From CAVVAL01 sp963740215 (GTDB taxonomy: Bacteria; Actinomycetota; Actinomycetes; Mycobacteriales; Cryptosporangiaceae), in assembly GCA_963740215.1 (NCBI GenBank), contig CAVUDJ010000005.1:248001-312000 (forward strand): 64,000 bases of DNA, read 5' to 3'. Position numbers and translations under genes: made by a program. This document shows positions 36,402 to 44,259 of this stretch, piece by piece. How positions within the stretch are numbered: position 1 is the stretch's first letter; the number at the start of each line of letters is the position of its first letter. A model generated the notes under the pieces. It was not told where the DNA came from. It saw nothing but the letters and a program-made list of their open reading frames with translations, and searched no databases.

Positions 36402-36451
36402 GAAGTGTGCAGGATTTCGTGGGCTATAGCCCACGAAATCCTGCACACTTC
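36402..36451. terminator. Perfect 50-bp palindrome (family B, copy 1), leuA terminator
   Basis: Arms 36402-36426 and 36427-36451 are exact reverse complements with no loop (centre GGGCTATAGCCC; half contains GTGTGCAGGATTTCG). It starts 6 bases after the leuA stop, opposite the minus-strand RNA locus that ends at 36468. A degenerate relative lies at 52941-52988. Probably a bidirectional terminator; its length and perfection are unusual. Confidence 0.7.
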
Positions 36452-36467
36452 GCGGCCAAGACGTGGC

Positions 36468-36500
36468 GAGGCCCGGGAGTATGTCCAGCTCCCGGGCCTC
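36468..36500 (-). terminator. Terminator of the Y RNA-like transcript
   Basis: GAGGCCCGGGAG and CTCCCGGGCCTC form a perfect 12-bp stem with a 9-base loop, starting 5 bases after the 3' end of the second structured RNA on the minus strand. This defines the transcript end of the 37581-36468 unit. Confidence 0.75.
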
Positions 36501-36505
36501 TGGGT

Positions 36506-36668
36506 GCCACTGAATTGCACACGCCAGCACGTTTAAGCGGGCAGATCACTCGTGACAACGTCGCGCTCTGCGATTGAGCTATCGGCCCAGGTTGGAGGGC
36601 CGAGCTGGAGTTGAACCAGCAACCTCGACGACTACCGTCCACCCGCGGTCGATCTGGCGTTCAGCGGC
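36506..36668 (-). ncRNA. Y RNA-like (YrlA-type) ncRNA with permuted tRNA-like module, copy 2
   Basis: Basal stem: GCCGCTGAA at the 5' end pairs with TTCAGTGGC at the 3' end and ACGCCAG pairs with CTGGCGT; the next helix holds GATCGAC...GCGGG against CCCGC-TTAAAC. The apical module is a permuted tRNA: T arm GCTGG-TTCAACT-CCAGC (36620-36604), 3' acceptor strand TCGGCCC, loop TCCAACCT, perfectly complementary 5' acceptor strand GGGCCGA (36588-36582), TA, then D arm GCTC-AATCGCA-GAGC. The loop begins T-CCA, as a tRNA 3' end would. It abuts copy 1 with no spacer, so both probably come from one precursor. YrlA identity is inferred from architecture. Confidence 0.7.
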
Positions 36669-36811
36669 GAATGCTGAGGTTGGAGCGAGAGTCTGAGTTT
36701 GATCACGGCCGCCTCTGCCAATTGGGCCACCGCAGCGTGGGTGCTGCGGAAAGGACTCGAACCTTCAACTGACACCGTGTCGATCAGTCTGAGCTTCAAC
36801 TTCAGCTTCTG
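36669..36811 (-). ncRNA. Y RNA-like (YrlA-type) ncRNA with permuted tRNA-like module, copy 1
   Basis: Basal stem: GCTGAAGTTGAAGC pairs with GCTCCAACCTCAGC (12 of 14 pairs), extended by GAA/TTC. An inner helix has GATCGACACGG (36785-36775) against CCGTGATCAAAC (36708-36697), the bulged-helix layout expected of a Ro-binding Y stem. The module then shows T arm GAAGG-TTCGAGT-CCTTT (36766-36750), 3' acceptor strand CCGCAGC, loop ACCCAC, exact complement GCTGCGG (36736-36730), TG, and D arm GCC-CAATTGGCAGA-GGC with the tRNA GG. Order is T-acceptor-acceptor-D, so it cannot be an ordinary tRNA. It starts about 40 bases after the stop of the protein gene upstream. Confidence 0.7.
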
Positions 36812-36849
36812 CGCTTTCGCGCACCCCGCACGCTCAATGCGGGGAGTCT

Positions 36850-37581
36850 CTATCCGAACAGGTACCCGAAGACCTTCTCGCCGACCTTCCGGTCGACCGC
36901 CTCGGTGTTGTTCGCCTCCTCGCGCGCGAACTTCACGGCCTGCTGCAGCTTCTCCACCCGGTCGAGCAGCTCGGACACGCGCTTGGCGGGCAGCGAACCG
37001 GAGAACTTCACGGTGGTCCAGTATCCGACCGCGATGTCCTCGTAGTACACCTCGACCTGCGCCGGGTGCTTCTCGGTGGCCTCGGCCTTGACGTGGTTCC
37101 GCGGGACCTTCTTGGTACGGATCGTCTTGACCGGGTCGGTGGCCCACGCGTCGGCGGACTCGTTGAACGACCATGACTCGGCGGCGTCGAGCACCGGCAG
37201 CTTCCGCACGAACGTGTTGATGTCCGTCAGCTGCTTCTCCAGGAAGAGCAGGTACGTCACCGGCACGTCGGTGAGCAGTGTGGTGCCGTCGACGACGACG
37301 TCCGCCTTGGCCATGCTGTTCGTCGCGTCCTTGGTGGCCGTGACGTCGAACAGCCGCGTGAGCGTCGACGCGATGTCCCGCAGGGTCTCCTGTGCCCGCA
37401 CCTGGACCTTGGTCGACTCGGGCGGCAGCTGCTCGCCCTCGTCGTCCTTCGGCTGGTACGAGCGGGTGATGCCGGAGAGCAGGGCGGGCTTCTGCACCGT
37501 GTGGTGCGCCTCGGTCAGCTCCTGAAAGGACTTGCCCTTGATGCCCTTCTCGACCGCGATGATCTGATTCAGCTTCGCCAC
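36850..37581 (-). CDS. Conserved protein of unknown function (probably DUF7873), Y RNA-associated
   Basis: 243 codons from GTG 37579-37581, with AAAGGAG 8 bases upstream. The sequence starts VAKLNQIIAVEKGIKGKSFQ and contains HHTVQKPALLSGITRSYQPK, LTRLFDVTATKDATNSMAKA, DVPVTYLLFLEKQLTDINTF, KKVPRNHVKAEATEKHPAQV and a C-terminal helix LDRVEKLQQAVKFAREEANN. I recall this as a highly conserved actinobacterial and actinophage family named DUF7873; the name needs checking. It is soluble, Lys-rich, with no enzyme motif that I can identify. It lies directly upstream of two Y RNA-like RNAs on the same strand, so RNA binding or maturation is a reasonable inference. It is not a Ro/TROVE protein. Confidence 0.75.
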   Translation of the reverse strand: MAKLNQIIAVEKGIKGKSFQELTEAHHTVQKPALLSGITRSYQPKDDEGEQLPPESTKVQVRAQETLRDIASTLTRLFDVTATKDATNSMAKADVVVDGTTLLTDVPVTYLLFLEKQLTDINTFVRKLPVLDAAESWSFNESADAWATDPVKTIRTKKVPRNHVKAEATEKHPAQVEVYYEDIAVGYWTTVKFSGSLPAKRVSELLDRVEKLQQAVKFAREEANNTEAVDRKVGEKVFGYLFG

Positions 37582-37751
37582 TCTTGGCTCCTTTCGCGCG
37601 CGGAACGCTAGGGCATCGTCGCGTACGTACGCAAACGAGTTGCCCGATGAGGCAGGCGTTCCGGAACGCTGCCCGCGCGAGCGCGCAAGTCCGGTACAAC
37701 GGCGGCCAGTGTCCGCGGGCAGGCCGCGGTGGGAACCAAGGCGAGACCTCA

Positions 37752-39689
37752 GTGGACAGTGGTAACGGCCGTGCGCGGGCCGGCGTGGCGGCGATTGTCG
37801 CCGCCGCCGTGGCGTTGACCGGATGTTCGACCATCGGCAAGACCGCCGAGGAGCGGCAGCCCGAACAGAGTGCCTGGGAGAAGGTGCTCGACGGGATCGG
37901 GCCCGACGGGCAGATCTCCAAGGACACCGCCCTCAAGGCGTTCTCGCTGGCGGTGGCGCCGCTGCCGGGCGTCAAGACGCCGTCGGGCGGTGAGATCACG
38001 ATCCGGTCGGGTAGCGCCGCGGTGCGCTGGACGCTCGGTCACTGGTCGGAGCTCACCCCCGAGCAACAGGCCGTCGTCAAGCGGGCGATCGCGCCCGGTC
38101 CCGGCGCCGTCGTCGCCCGGGCCGCGAAGCCGGGCACGGGCGGCGGTGGCGCCGACCTTCCTGAGAAGGACGTGAAAGTGCTGGCGCCGCTCGTGGCGGA
38201 CGGCGTGGCCACGCTGGAGCAGCGGCTGGGGCGGTCGCTGCGGTCGCGGGTCACCGTCGAGGTCGAGACGTCGCCCGACAGTGACGAGCCGCGCGCGCTG
38301 GCGATGGCGAGCCCTCGGGACGCCGACGGCGGGTACGACGGCGTCCCGGTCACCTGCGACGTCCTGATGTATCCGCGCGCGTTCACGATGACCCGCGCGG
38401 CCGTGCTGGAGACCGTCTACCACGAGGTCTTCCACTGCTTCCAGGCCGAGCTGTTCCCCGACCTGGCCACGTTCTTCGACAAGGGCATGCCGATGAACTG
38501 GCTCATCGAGGGTCAGGCCGAGTGGGCTGGGAACGCCGTCGCAGGCTCGGCGGAAGGCGGAACACACCACTGGAAGACGTACCTCACTGAACCCGGCAAG
38601 TCGCTGTACCGGCGCGCCTACGACGCGACCGGCTTCTACGCACACCTCGCCGAGTCAGGCATCGATCCGTGGAAGGTCATGGACGGCATGATCACTGCGG
38701 CGCTGTCCGGCGGCAACGAGGCCGCGTTCAACGCCGCGACGGGCGCGAACGCCGCGGCGTTCCTGGACACGTGGCCCTCGGGGTACGCCCGTGGCCGCCG
38801 CCCTGGCAAGGCATGGGACACCACCGGTCCGGGCATCACGAACGATCAGATGACGGTCCACACGGCGGCGGTGCCGTCCGGCGGCAACGTTCCCGTGAAG
38901 GCGCCCGTCGCCACGAACCGCCTGATCAAGCTCGACCTGAAGGCCGACGTCACGACGTTCACGGTCTCGCCGGGCGCGCACGGGCGGCTGGGGCCGAGCT
39001 CAGGCGACGACCTGCTGCTGACCGCGCTCGCCGGCCAGAACTGGTGCACCCGCGGTGAGTGCGCCTGTCCGGAGGGAACCGCAGGCGCCGGCATCGACCT
39101 GCCGCGCCTCGTGCCCGGTCTGGCATGGCTCGCCGTCACCGGCGGAACCAAGGCCGCGTCGGTGACTGCCACCGGCATGAGCATGGCCGAGTTCTGCCGC
39201 AAGGACCCGCCGAAGGAGGCGTGCCTCATCGGCGACTGGACCACCACCCAGATGAAGCTCGCCGGCCAGTTCGCGCAGGTGGCGGGCGGTAGCGGCGTCA
39301 CGATGAAGATCACGCCCCGGTACGTGGCGACGATCAACTTCGACGGGATGGCGCCGATCCAGGGCACGATGAGCGTGGCCGGGAACCCCGGGATGACGTT
39401 CCGGTACCACGGCACGGTCTCCGGCAAGATGGCCGCCGCCCCCGGGCCGCCTTCTCCGGCAACGGGCGCCGGCAGCATCACGGCCACGGCGGCGATCACG
39501 CTCGGCGGCACCACCGTGCCGGTCTTCAACCGCACACCGATGTCCCAGCTGACCGGCGGCGCGGCGGGCGCGATCGACAAGGAGCCGATCCTCGGTTCGA
39601 CCGACTACACGTGCAGCGGAGACTCGCTCACGCTGACGCGCGTGATACCGAATGTCGGCACCACCACCTGGGTCTTCGCCCGCCGCTGA
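37752..39689 (+). CDS. Lipoprotein with HExxH zincin-like motif
   Basis: 645 codons from GTG 37752 (start VDSGNGRARAGVAAIVAAAV). Lipobox ALTGC, Cys about residue 26. Residues ~215-245 contain YHEVFHCFQAELF, an HExxH zinc-peptidase motif, followed by NWLIEGQAEWAG, where the Glu could be the third ligand (gluzincin-like). The second half is beta-rich with Cys pairs (NWCTRGECACPEG; FCRKDPPKEACLIGDW). Probably a surface-anchored peptidase or peptidase-like protein. Divergent from the Y RNA-associated gene across 170 bases. Confidence 0.7.
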   Translation: MDSGNGRARAGVAAIVAAAVALTGCSTIGKTAEERQPEQSAWEKVLDGIGPDGQISKDTALKAFSLAVAPLPGVKTPSGGEITIRSGSAAVRWTLGHWSELTPEQQAVVKRAIAPGPGAVVARAAKPGTGGGGADLPEKDVKVLAPLVADGVATLEQRLGRSLRSRVTVEVETSPDSDEPRALAMASPRDADGGYDGVPVTCDVLMYPRAFTMTRAAVLETVYHEVFHCFQAELFPDLATFFDKGMPMNWLIEGQAEWAGNAVAGSAEGGTHHWKTYLTEPGKSLYRRAYDATGFYAHLAESGIDPWKVMDGMITAALSGGNEAAFNAATGANAAAFLDTWPSGYARGRRPGKAWDTTGPGITNDQMTVHTAAVPSGGNVPVKAPVATNRLIKLDLKADVTTFTVSPGAHGRLGPSSGDDLLLTALAGQNWCTRGECACPEGTAGAGIDLPRLVPGLAWLAVTGGTKAASVTATGMSMAEFCRKDPPKEACLIGDWTTTQMKLAGQFAQVAGGSGVTMKITPRYVATINFDGMAPIQGTMSVAGNPGMTFRYHGTVSGKMAAAPGPPSPATGAGSITATAAITLGGTTVPVFNRTPMSQLTGGAAGAIDKEPILGSTDYTCSGDSLTLTRVIPNVGTTTWVFARR

Positions 39690-39735
39690 CCAGGAAGGCA
39701 GCCACTACCCCTAGTGACGCCGGGCCTCTGACGGT

Positions 39736-41034
39736 TCAGCGGCGGTGGCCGTCGAGGGCGTCTTCGAGGCGCTGGGTGGCGTCCGCCGGTAGCTGGCCCT
39801 GCGCGTCCATCGCCTCGCGGATCACGCGCCGGAACTCCTCGCTGAACCGCGCATAGTAGGGGGTCTCCGGGCGCGGCCGAGCCTGCTGGATCGCGGCGAG
39901 CAGGGTCAGCGCGTACGGGTACTTCTCGGTGACGGTCTTGTCGCGGTAGACGACGTCGCGGGTGGCGGCGAACCCGCCGCGCTCGAAGAGGATCTGCTGG
40001 CTGCGAGGGCTAGTGAGGAACTCGACCAACTCCTGGGCGGCGCGCGGGCGGCTCGTGCCGGCGGCGACGGCGAGGTTCTGGCCACCGAGCACGCTCGGGC
40101 CGGGCAGCGTGGTGACGCCGAACGGCAGGGCCGGGGCGCCGCCGTCGTCCCGCGCCGGTGCCTCCAGCGTGCGGTACGCCACGGGCCAGTTCCGCATGAA
40201 GAGGACCTTGCCGTCGCGGAACGCCTGGGTCGTCGCCGATTCGTCGTAGTCGCGCGAGGCGGCGAGTATGAGCTGCGGGTCGCGCGGCGTGAGGCGGCGT
40301 AGGCCACGGACCGCATCGGGCGAGTCGATGACGACCGAACCGTCACTGTCGACCACGTCACCGTCGGCGGACCAGATCGCTTCGAGCGCGTTGACGGTCA
40401 GGCCCTCGTAGTCGGACAGCTGGGCGGCGTACCCGGCGACGAGCGGCGCCGGCTTCCCCCTTGCGCCGAGCTGCTCCTCGGCGATCGCGGCGATCTGCGA
40501 CCACGTGGCGGGCGGGTTCTTCACCAGGTCCTTGCGGTAGTACAGGAGCCCGGCGTCGGTGTTGAACGGCAGCGCCCACAGCTTGCCCTCGTACGAGCAG
40601 GTCGCCAGCGGGTTCGGGAGGAACCCCTCGGTATCCACTGAGGACAGTGGGCGGATGTACTCCGCGTCCGCGAACTCGGCGGTCCAGGTGACGTCCAGGT
40701 TGTAGATGTCGACACCGGCCCGGCCGGACTGCGCCCTGGCCACCATCTCGCTGCGCTGGCTGTCGGCCGAGCCAGGCAGCTCCTCGATCCTTGCCTTGTT
40801 CTCGGGGTGCAGGGCGTTCCACTGGTCGACGAGCGCCTGCCGCTGGCCGTTGGCGCTGTCGTCGCGGCCGCTGAGGATCACGAGTTCGCCCGGCTCCAAG
40901 CGGTCGTCACCGTCGAAGAGCGGCCGGACGACACTGAACAGCAGTGCCAGCGCGAGCCCGGCGCCGATCCCCACCGCGAATCCGGACCAGCCGCGATGCG
41001 TCCGCACCCACCGTGTCATCCGCTCAACCCGCAT
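39736..41034 (-). CDS. Membrane-anchored extracellular solute-binding protein
   Basis: 432 codons from ATG 41032-41034, overlapping the end of the VWA gene. An N-terminal anchor (GWSGFAVGIGAGLALALLFSVV) precedes a family-1 solute-binding domain: LVILSGRDDSANGQRQALVD, VDIYNLDVTWTAEFADA, LWALPFNTDAGLLYYRKDLV. No permease or ATPase gene is adjacent, so it may act with the VWA protein rather than in transport, or use a shared permease. Confidence 0.8.
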   Translation of the reverse strand: MRVERMTRWVRTHRGWSGFAVGIGAGLALALLFSVVRPLFDGDDRLEPGELVILSGRDDSANGQRQALVDQWNALHPENKARIEELPGSADSQRSEMVARAQSGRAGVDIYNLDVTWTAEFADAEYIRPLSSVDTEGFLPNPLATCSYEGKLWALPFNTDAGLLYYRKDLVKNPPATWSQIAAIAEEQLGARGKPAPLVAGYAAQLSDYEGLTVNALEAIWSADGDVVDSDGSVVIDSPDAVRGLRRLTPRDPQLILAASRDYDESATTQAFRDGKVLFMRNWPVAYRTLEAPARDDGGAPALPFGVTTLPGPSVLGGQNLAVAAGTSRPRAAQELVEFLTSPRSQQILFERGGFAATRDVVYRDKTVTEKYPYALTLLAAIQQARPRPETPYYARFSEEFRRVIREAMDAQGQLPADATQRLEDALDGHRR

Positions 41035-42955
41035 GGTTCGGCCCTGCCCAGAGCGCGCCGAAGAGCGACGCGAGTCGCTCGTCCAGCGAGTGGAGGGTGG
41101 TGTCGTAGCACGCACCACCGGATCCACCGGTCACCTCCACGAGCGCCTGTGCCGAGCAGCGCGCATCACCCACCGCGATCACGAAGACCCGCACCTCCTT
41201 TGCCCGCACGGTCGTGACCAGCTGTGCCCTGGTCAGCCGGCTTGCGTTGTCCTCACCGTCAGTCAGCACGACCAGCGCCGTGACCCGCTCGGGGCTCGCG
41301 GGCCCGACCGCCGCCACGCCCGCCGCGATGGTGTCGTAAAGCGGCGTGGAGCCGGCCGGCCGTGCGCGACGCAGCCCCGCGACGGCCGCCGTTCGTGCGG
41401 GTGCGCCGCGGGCGAGCGGAGCCAGCGGACGGACCGCCGGGCCGCGCGGACCGGCCGGGAACGCCCACAACCCGAACTCGTCGGTGCCGCCCATCGTGCG
41501 GAGCGACTGCTCGACGGCCTTGCTGGCCACCGCGAACCGAGTACCCGAGCGGCCACCCGCTGGCTGCCGCATGGATCCCGAGACGTCCAGGGCGAGCAGT
41601 ATTCTCCCGGGCCGATGCGCCGCGGTGTACGCACGATCGACGCTCGCGACTAGGGCGGGCGCAGGTGGGCGGCGGCTGAACACCGCGCCTGGCAGTACGC
41701 CGGACCCCTCCCCGACGGGCTCGCTCGCCACCGCACCCGCCGGTCGAAGGCCGACGGCTAGCAGCGCCTGCCTGCCCGGGCCGGTTCCGAGCCACTTGCC
41801 GAAGCCGGTCGCGCCCGTAGGTTCGGCGCCCGCGCGCTTCCACGCGATCCGGACGAACGGGTGGTCGAGGCTGAGCGTGTCGGACGGGTAGAGCGCGATC
41901 AGCGCCTCGGATCGCGCCGGAGCGCTGCTCGCGGTGCACATCCGCCCCTGGTTGAACCGGATCAGCGCCTGCTCCGGCAGCACGAGCGTGGTAGGCGTGC
42001 CAGGGCCTGCGCGGTAGTGGCAGAGCAGCGCGGCCGCTCCGTCGATCGGATACCCGCCCTTGTCGAGAGAGCGCCCGATCTGCTGCTCAAGCGCGCGTGC
42101 CTGCGTGTTGCCGAGGCTCGCGTAGAGCGCGATCGTGCCGAGCCTGCCGGCGATCGAGGACTCCGGGTCGGGCCTGGCCAGCCCCCAGCCGATCGCCCGC
42201 ACGTCGGTGACGAGCGCTGACCAGCGCTCGTCGGTGCGCCGGTCGAGCAGCGTGCCGGGGGCGACTGCGCTCACGCCCAGCACGATCGGCGACATCGCGA
42301 TAGAACGGTTCTCGGCGAGCGTCAGCGGCGCGGCCGGATCCTGCGCGAACGCCGGTAGTTCGGCCAGTTCCAGCGACGAGCTCGGAAGCCACAGGTCGGG
42401 GCGCGGACCGATGTCACGCAGGTACTCCCCCGACCAGCCGGACTTCAGCCCGGCGCGGGCCTGCTCGGGCGGAGCGGCGTAGACGTGGAGGTTGCTGCTG
42501 GGACAGCCGTAGTCCTGCGACGCCGTCCACCGCTCGTACCGGTCGGCGAGTTCGCGAGTGGGTTCCAGGTTCTCGGGGACAGTAAGCACGCGTATCTCGG
42601 AAGCGTGCGGACAGGACCTCACGCGCCCCCAGCCGGCGGCCACGAGGTCAGGGCCGACCAGCCCGGCGCCGGCCGCCAGCGCCGACACCAGCGCGAGGAG
42701 CAGCACGACCCGCAGCCGCGCCCGCTGCCGGAGCCAACTCCAGAGGGCGCCCCACCGCCGGAGCAGGAGCGCAGCGAGGCCAGGGGCGAGCACCGCGGCG
42801 GCAAGCCCCTGCGCCACGAGCGCCGACCAGGCGAGTGGTGTGCGCGGTAAGCCGTTGGCGAGGTTGGCGGCGACGATGCTGACCGCCGCGAAAAGCGCCG
42901 AGAGGATGCGGACGCCCGCACTGTCGGGCCTGTCACGGTCGTCTCCTCTGGACAT
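41024..42955 (-). CDS. Membrane protein with solute-binding-like and VWA domains
   Basis: 643 codons from ATG 42953-42955. N-terminal membrane helices (ILSALFAAVSIVAANLAN, LVAQGLAAAVLAPGLAALLL, VVLLLALVSALAAGAGLV) lead to a binding-protein-like region (IRVLTVPENLEPTRELADRY). The C-terminal VWA domain has the MIDAS motif LDVSGSM, a Thr ligand region and VLTDGEDNASR. It overlaps the solute-binding gene downstream by 11 bases. Paired genes of this type occur in actinomycetes; a role in adhesion or envelope protein assembly is inferred. It is not Ro60: no TROVE region is present. Confidence 0.8.
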   Translation of the reverse strand: MSRGDDRDRPDSAGVRILSALFAAVSIVAANLANGLPRTPLAWSALVAQGLAAAVLAPGLAALLLRRWGALWSWLRQRARLRVVLLLALVSALAAGAGLVGPDLVAAGWGRVRSCPHASEIRVLTVPENLEPTRELADRYERWTASQDYGCPSSNLHVYAAPPEQARAGLKSGWSGEYLRDIGPRPDLWLPSSSLELAELPAFAQDPAAPLTLAENRSIAMSPIVLGVSAVAPGTLLDRRTDERWSALVTDVRAIGWGLARPDPESSIAGRLGTIALYASLGNTQARALEQQIGRSLDKGGYPIDGAAALLCHYRAGPGTPTTLVLPEQALIRFNQGRMCTASSAPARSEALIALYPSDTLSLDHPFVRIAWKRAGAEPTGATGFGKWLGTGPGRQALLAVGLRPAGAVASEPVGEGSGVLPGAVFSRRPPAPALVASVDRAYTAAHRPGRILLALDVSGSMRQPAGGRSGTRFAVASKAVEQSLRTMGGTDEFGLWAFPAGPRGPAVRPLAPLARGAPARTAAVAGLRRARPAGSTPLYDTIAAGVAAVGPASPERVTALVVLTDGEDNASRLTRAQLVTTVRAKEVRVFVIAVGDARCSAQALVEVTGGSGGACYDTTLHSLDERLASLFGALWAGPNHAG

Positions 42956-43154
42956 ACGTCCGGCCCACACCTCCCCGCTGGTGACCCACAGTATGCCGAA
43001 CACTACTGACGTTTTTGGATGGTTACTGATACATGACGGTTCGTGGTCGTTTGATCTACGGACCGTGTCGTGTCGGCGACGCTGCGCTGGTCAAAGGTGG
43101 TGTGACGTAGTTCACTCCCCCCAGCCTCATAGGCATCCGGAGGGGGACCCCGCA
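42956..43154. promoter_or_regulatory. Divergent promoter region before M4 peptidase
   Basis: 200 bases separate the VWA gene and the M4 peptidase. The segment 43000-43065 is AT-rich for this genome (TTTTTGGATGGTTACTGATACATGAC) up to the limit I quote here in part; it is the likely promoter zone. AGGGGG lies 6 bases before the peptidase ATG. Confidence 0.35.
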
Positions 43155-44195
43155 ATGAATCAGCCGTTCTGCACCATCCTGCCGCCATACGTCGTCGACT
43201 CCATCGCCATGAAAGGGTCCGAGGAAGCGCGCCAGGCAGCCATCGACACCGCAGCCGTCAACCGCTCGCTGGTCGCGATGCGGTTCGCCGCCGCTGCCGC
43301 TGAGCGGCCTGCGGCGCCACCCAGCGCCGGGCTGCAGCGCAGCATCCATGACGCTCAGGAGAACGAGACGCTCCCCGGCACGCTCGTGCGTGGTGAGGGC
43401 GACCCGTCCGGCGGCGACATCACCGTGGACGAGGCCTACGAAGGGCTCGGCATCACCTACAAGCTTCTCGATGACGCGTACGACCGCGACTCGATCGACG
43501 ACGAGGGCTTGGCGTTGCTCGCCACCGTCCACTTCGGGCGCAAGTACAACAACGCGTTCTGGAACGGCACCCAGATGGTGTTCGGCGACGGCGACGGCGA
43601 ACTCTTCAACCGGTTCACGATCGCGGTCGACATCATCGGCCACGAACTGGCTCACGGCGTCACCGAGGACGAGGCCGGGCTCATCTACCTGAACCAAGCT
43701 GGCGCGCTCAACGAGTCGATGTCGGACGTCGTCGGGTCGCTGGTCAAGCAGCGCCTCCTAAGCCAGACCGCCGACCAGGCCGACTGGCTGATCGGTGCCG
43801 GCCTCTTCACGAGCGCCATCCAGGGCGTGGCGCTCCGCTCGATGAAAGACCCCGGCACCGCCTACGACGACCCGGTGATCGGCAAGGACCCGCAGCCGGC
43901 GAAGATGAGCGACTACGTCTACACGACGCGTGACAACGGCGGCGTGCACATCAACTCCGGGATCCCGAACAAGGCGTTCTACCTGACGGCCGTCAACCTC
44001 GGCGGTTACGCCTGGGATCGGGCCGGACGCATCTGGTACGACGCGCTGCGCAACTCGCAGGTGCGACCCACGACCGGGTTCCGCCGGTTCGCCCGCGTCA
44101 CCGTCGAGGTCGCCGGCCAGCTGTACGGTGCCGGCAGCACCGAGCAGAAGGCCGTGCAGGACGCCTGGCACGAAGTCGAGGTCTTCCGCGCCTGA
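43155..44195 (+). CDS. Protealysin-like M4 metallopeptidase
   Basis: 346 codons from ATG 43155. No signal peptide; a short N-terminal propeptide with the protealysin signature PFCTILPPYVVDSIA, then the thermolysin fold. The zinc motif is HELAHGVTE, with the third ligand in LNESMSD and the active-site His in NGGVHINSGIPNKAFY. Short-propeptide M4 enzymes (protealysins) are often cytoplasmic or non-classically exported and are paired with a small inhibitor gene; here the next gene fits. Confidence 0.92.
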   Translation: MNQPFCTILPPYVVDSIAMKGSEEARQAAIDTAAVNRSLVAMRFAAAAAERPAAPPSAGLQRSIHDAQENETLPGTLVRGEGDPSGGDITVDEAYEGLGITYKLLDDAYDRDSIDDEGLALLATVHFGRKYNNAFWNGTQMVFGDGDGELFNRFTIAVDIIGHELAHGVTEDEAGLIYLNQAGALNESMSDVVGSLVKQRLLSQTADQADWLIGAGLFTSAIQGVALRSMKDPGTAYDDPVIGKDPQPAKMSDYVYTTRDNGGVHINSGIPNKAFYLTAVNLGGYAWDRAGRIWYDALRNSQVRPTTGFRRFARVTVEVAGQLYGAGSTEQKAVQDAWHEVEVFRA

Positions 44196-44259
44196 GCGAG
44201 CAGGCCGGGCGAGTACAGTGCACTGCGAACGCGACCGCCGAACGCAGTGAGGTGGATCC

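Noticed and set aside
34740..36530. Long minus-strand open frame opposite leuA
   Set aside because: A shadow of leuA codon bias with no domain signature.
36506..36811. Tandem ordinary tRNA genes or tRNA pseudogenes on the minus strand
   Set aside because: T arm and 3' acceptor strand come before the matching 5' acceptor strand and D arm, no anticodon arm lies between them, and long outer stems close each unit. An ordinary tRNA reading would pair parts of different units.
41024..42955. VWA protein as a Ro60/Rsr homologue that would explain the Y RNAs
   Set aside because: It has membrane helices and a binding-protein-like domain before the VWA domain and no TROVE region.
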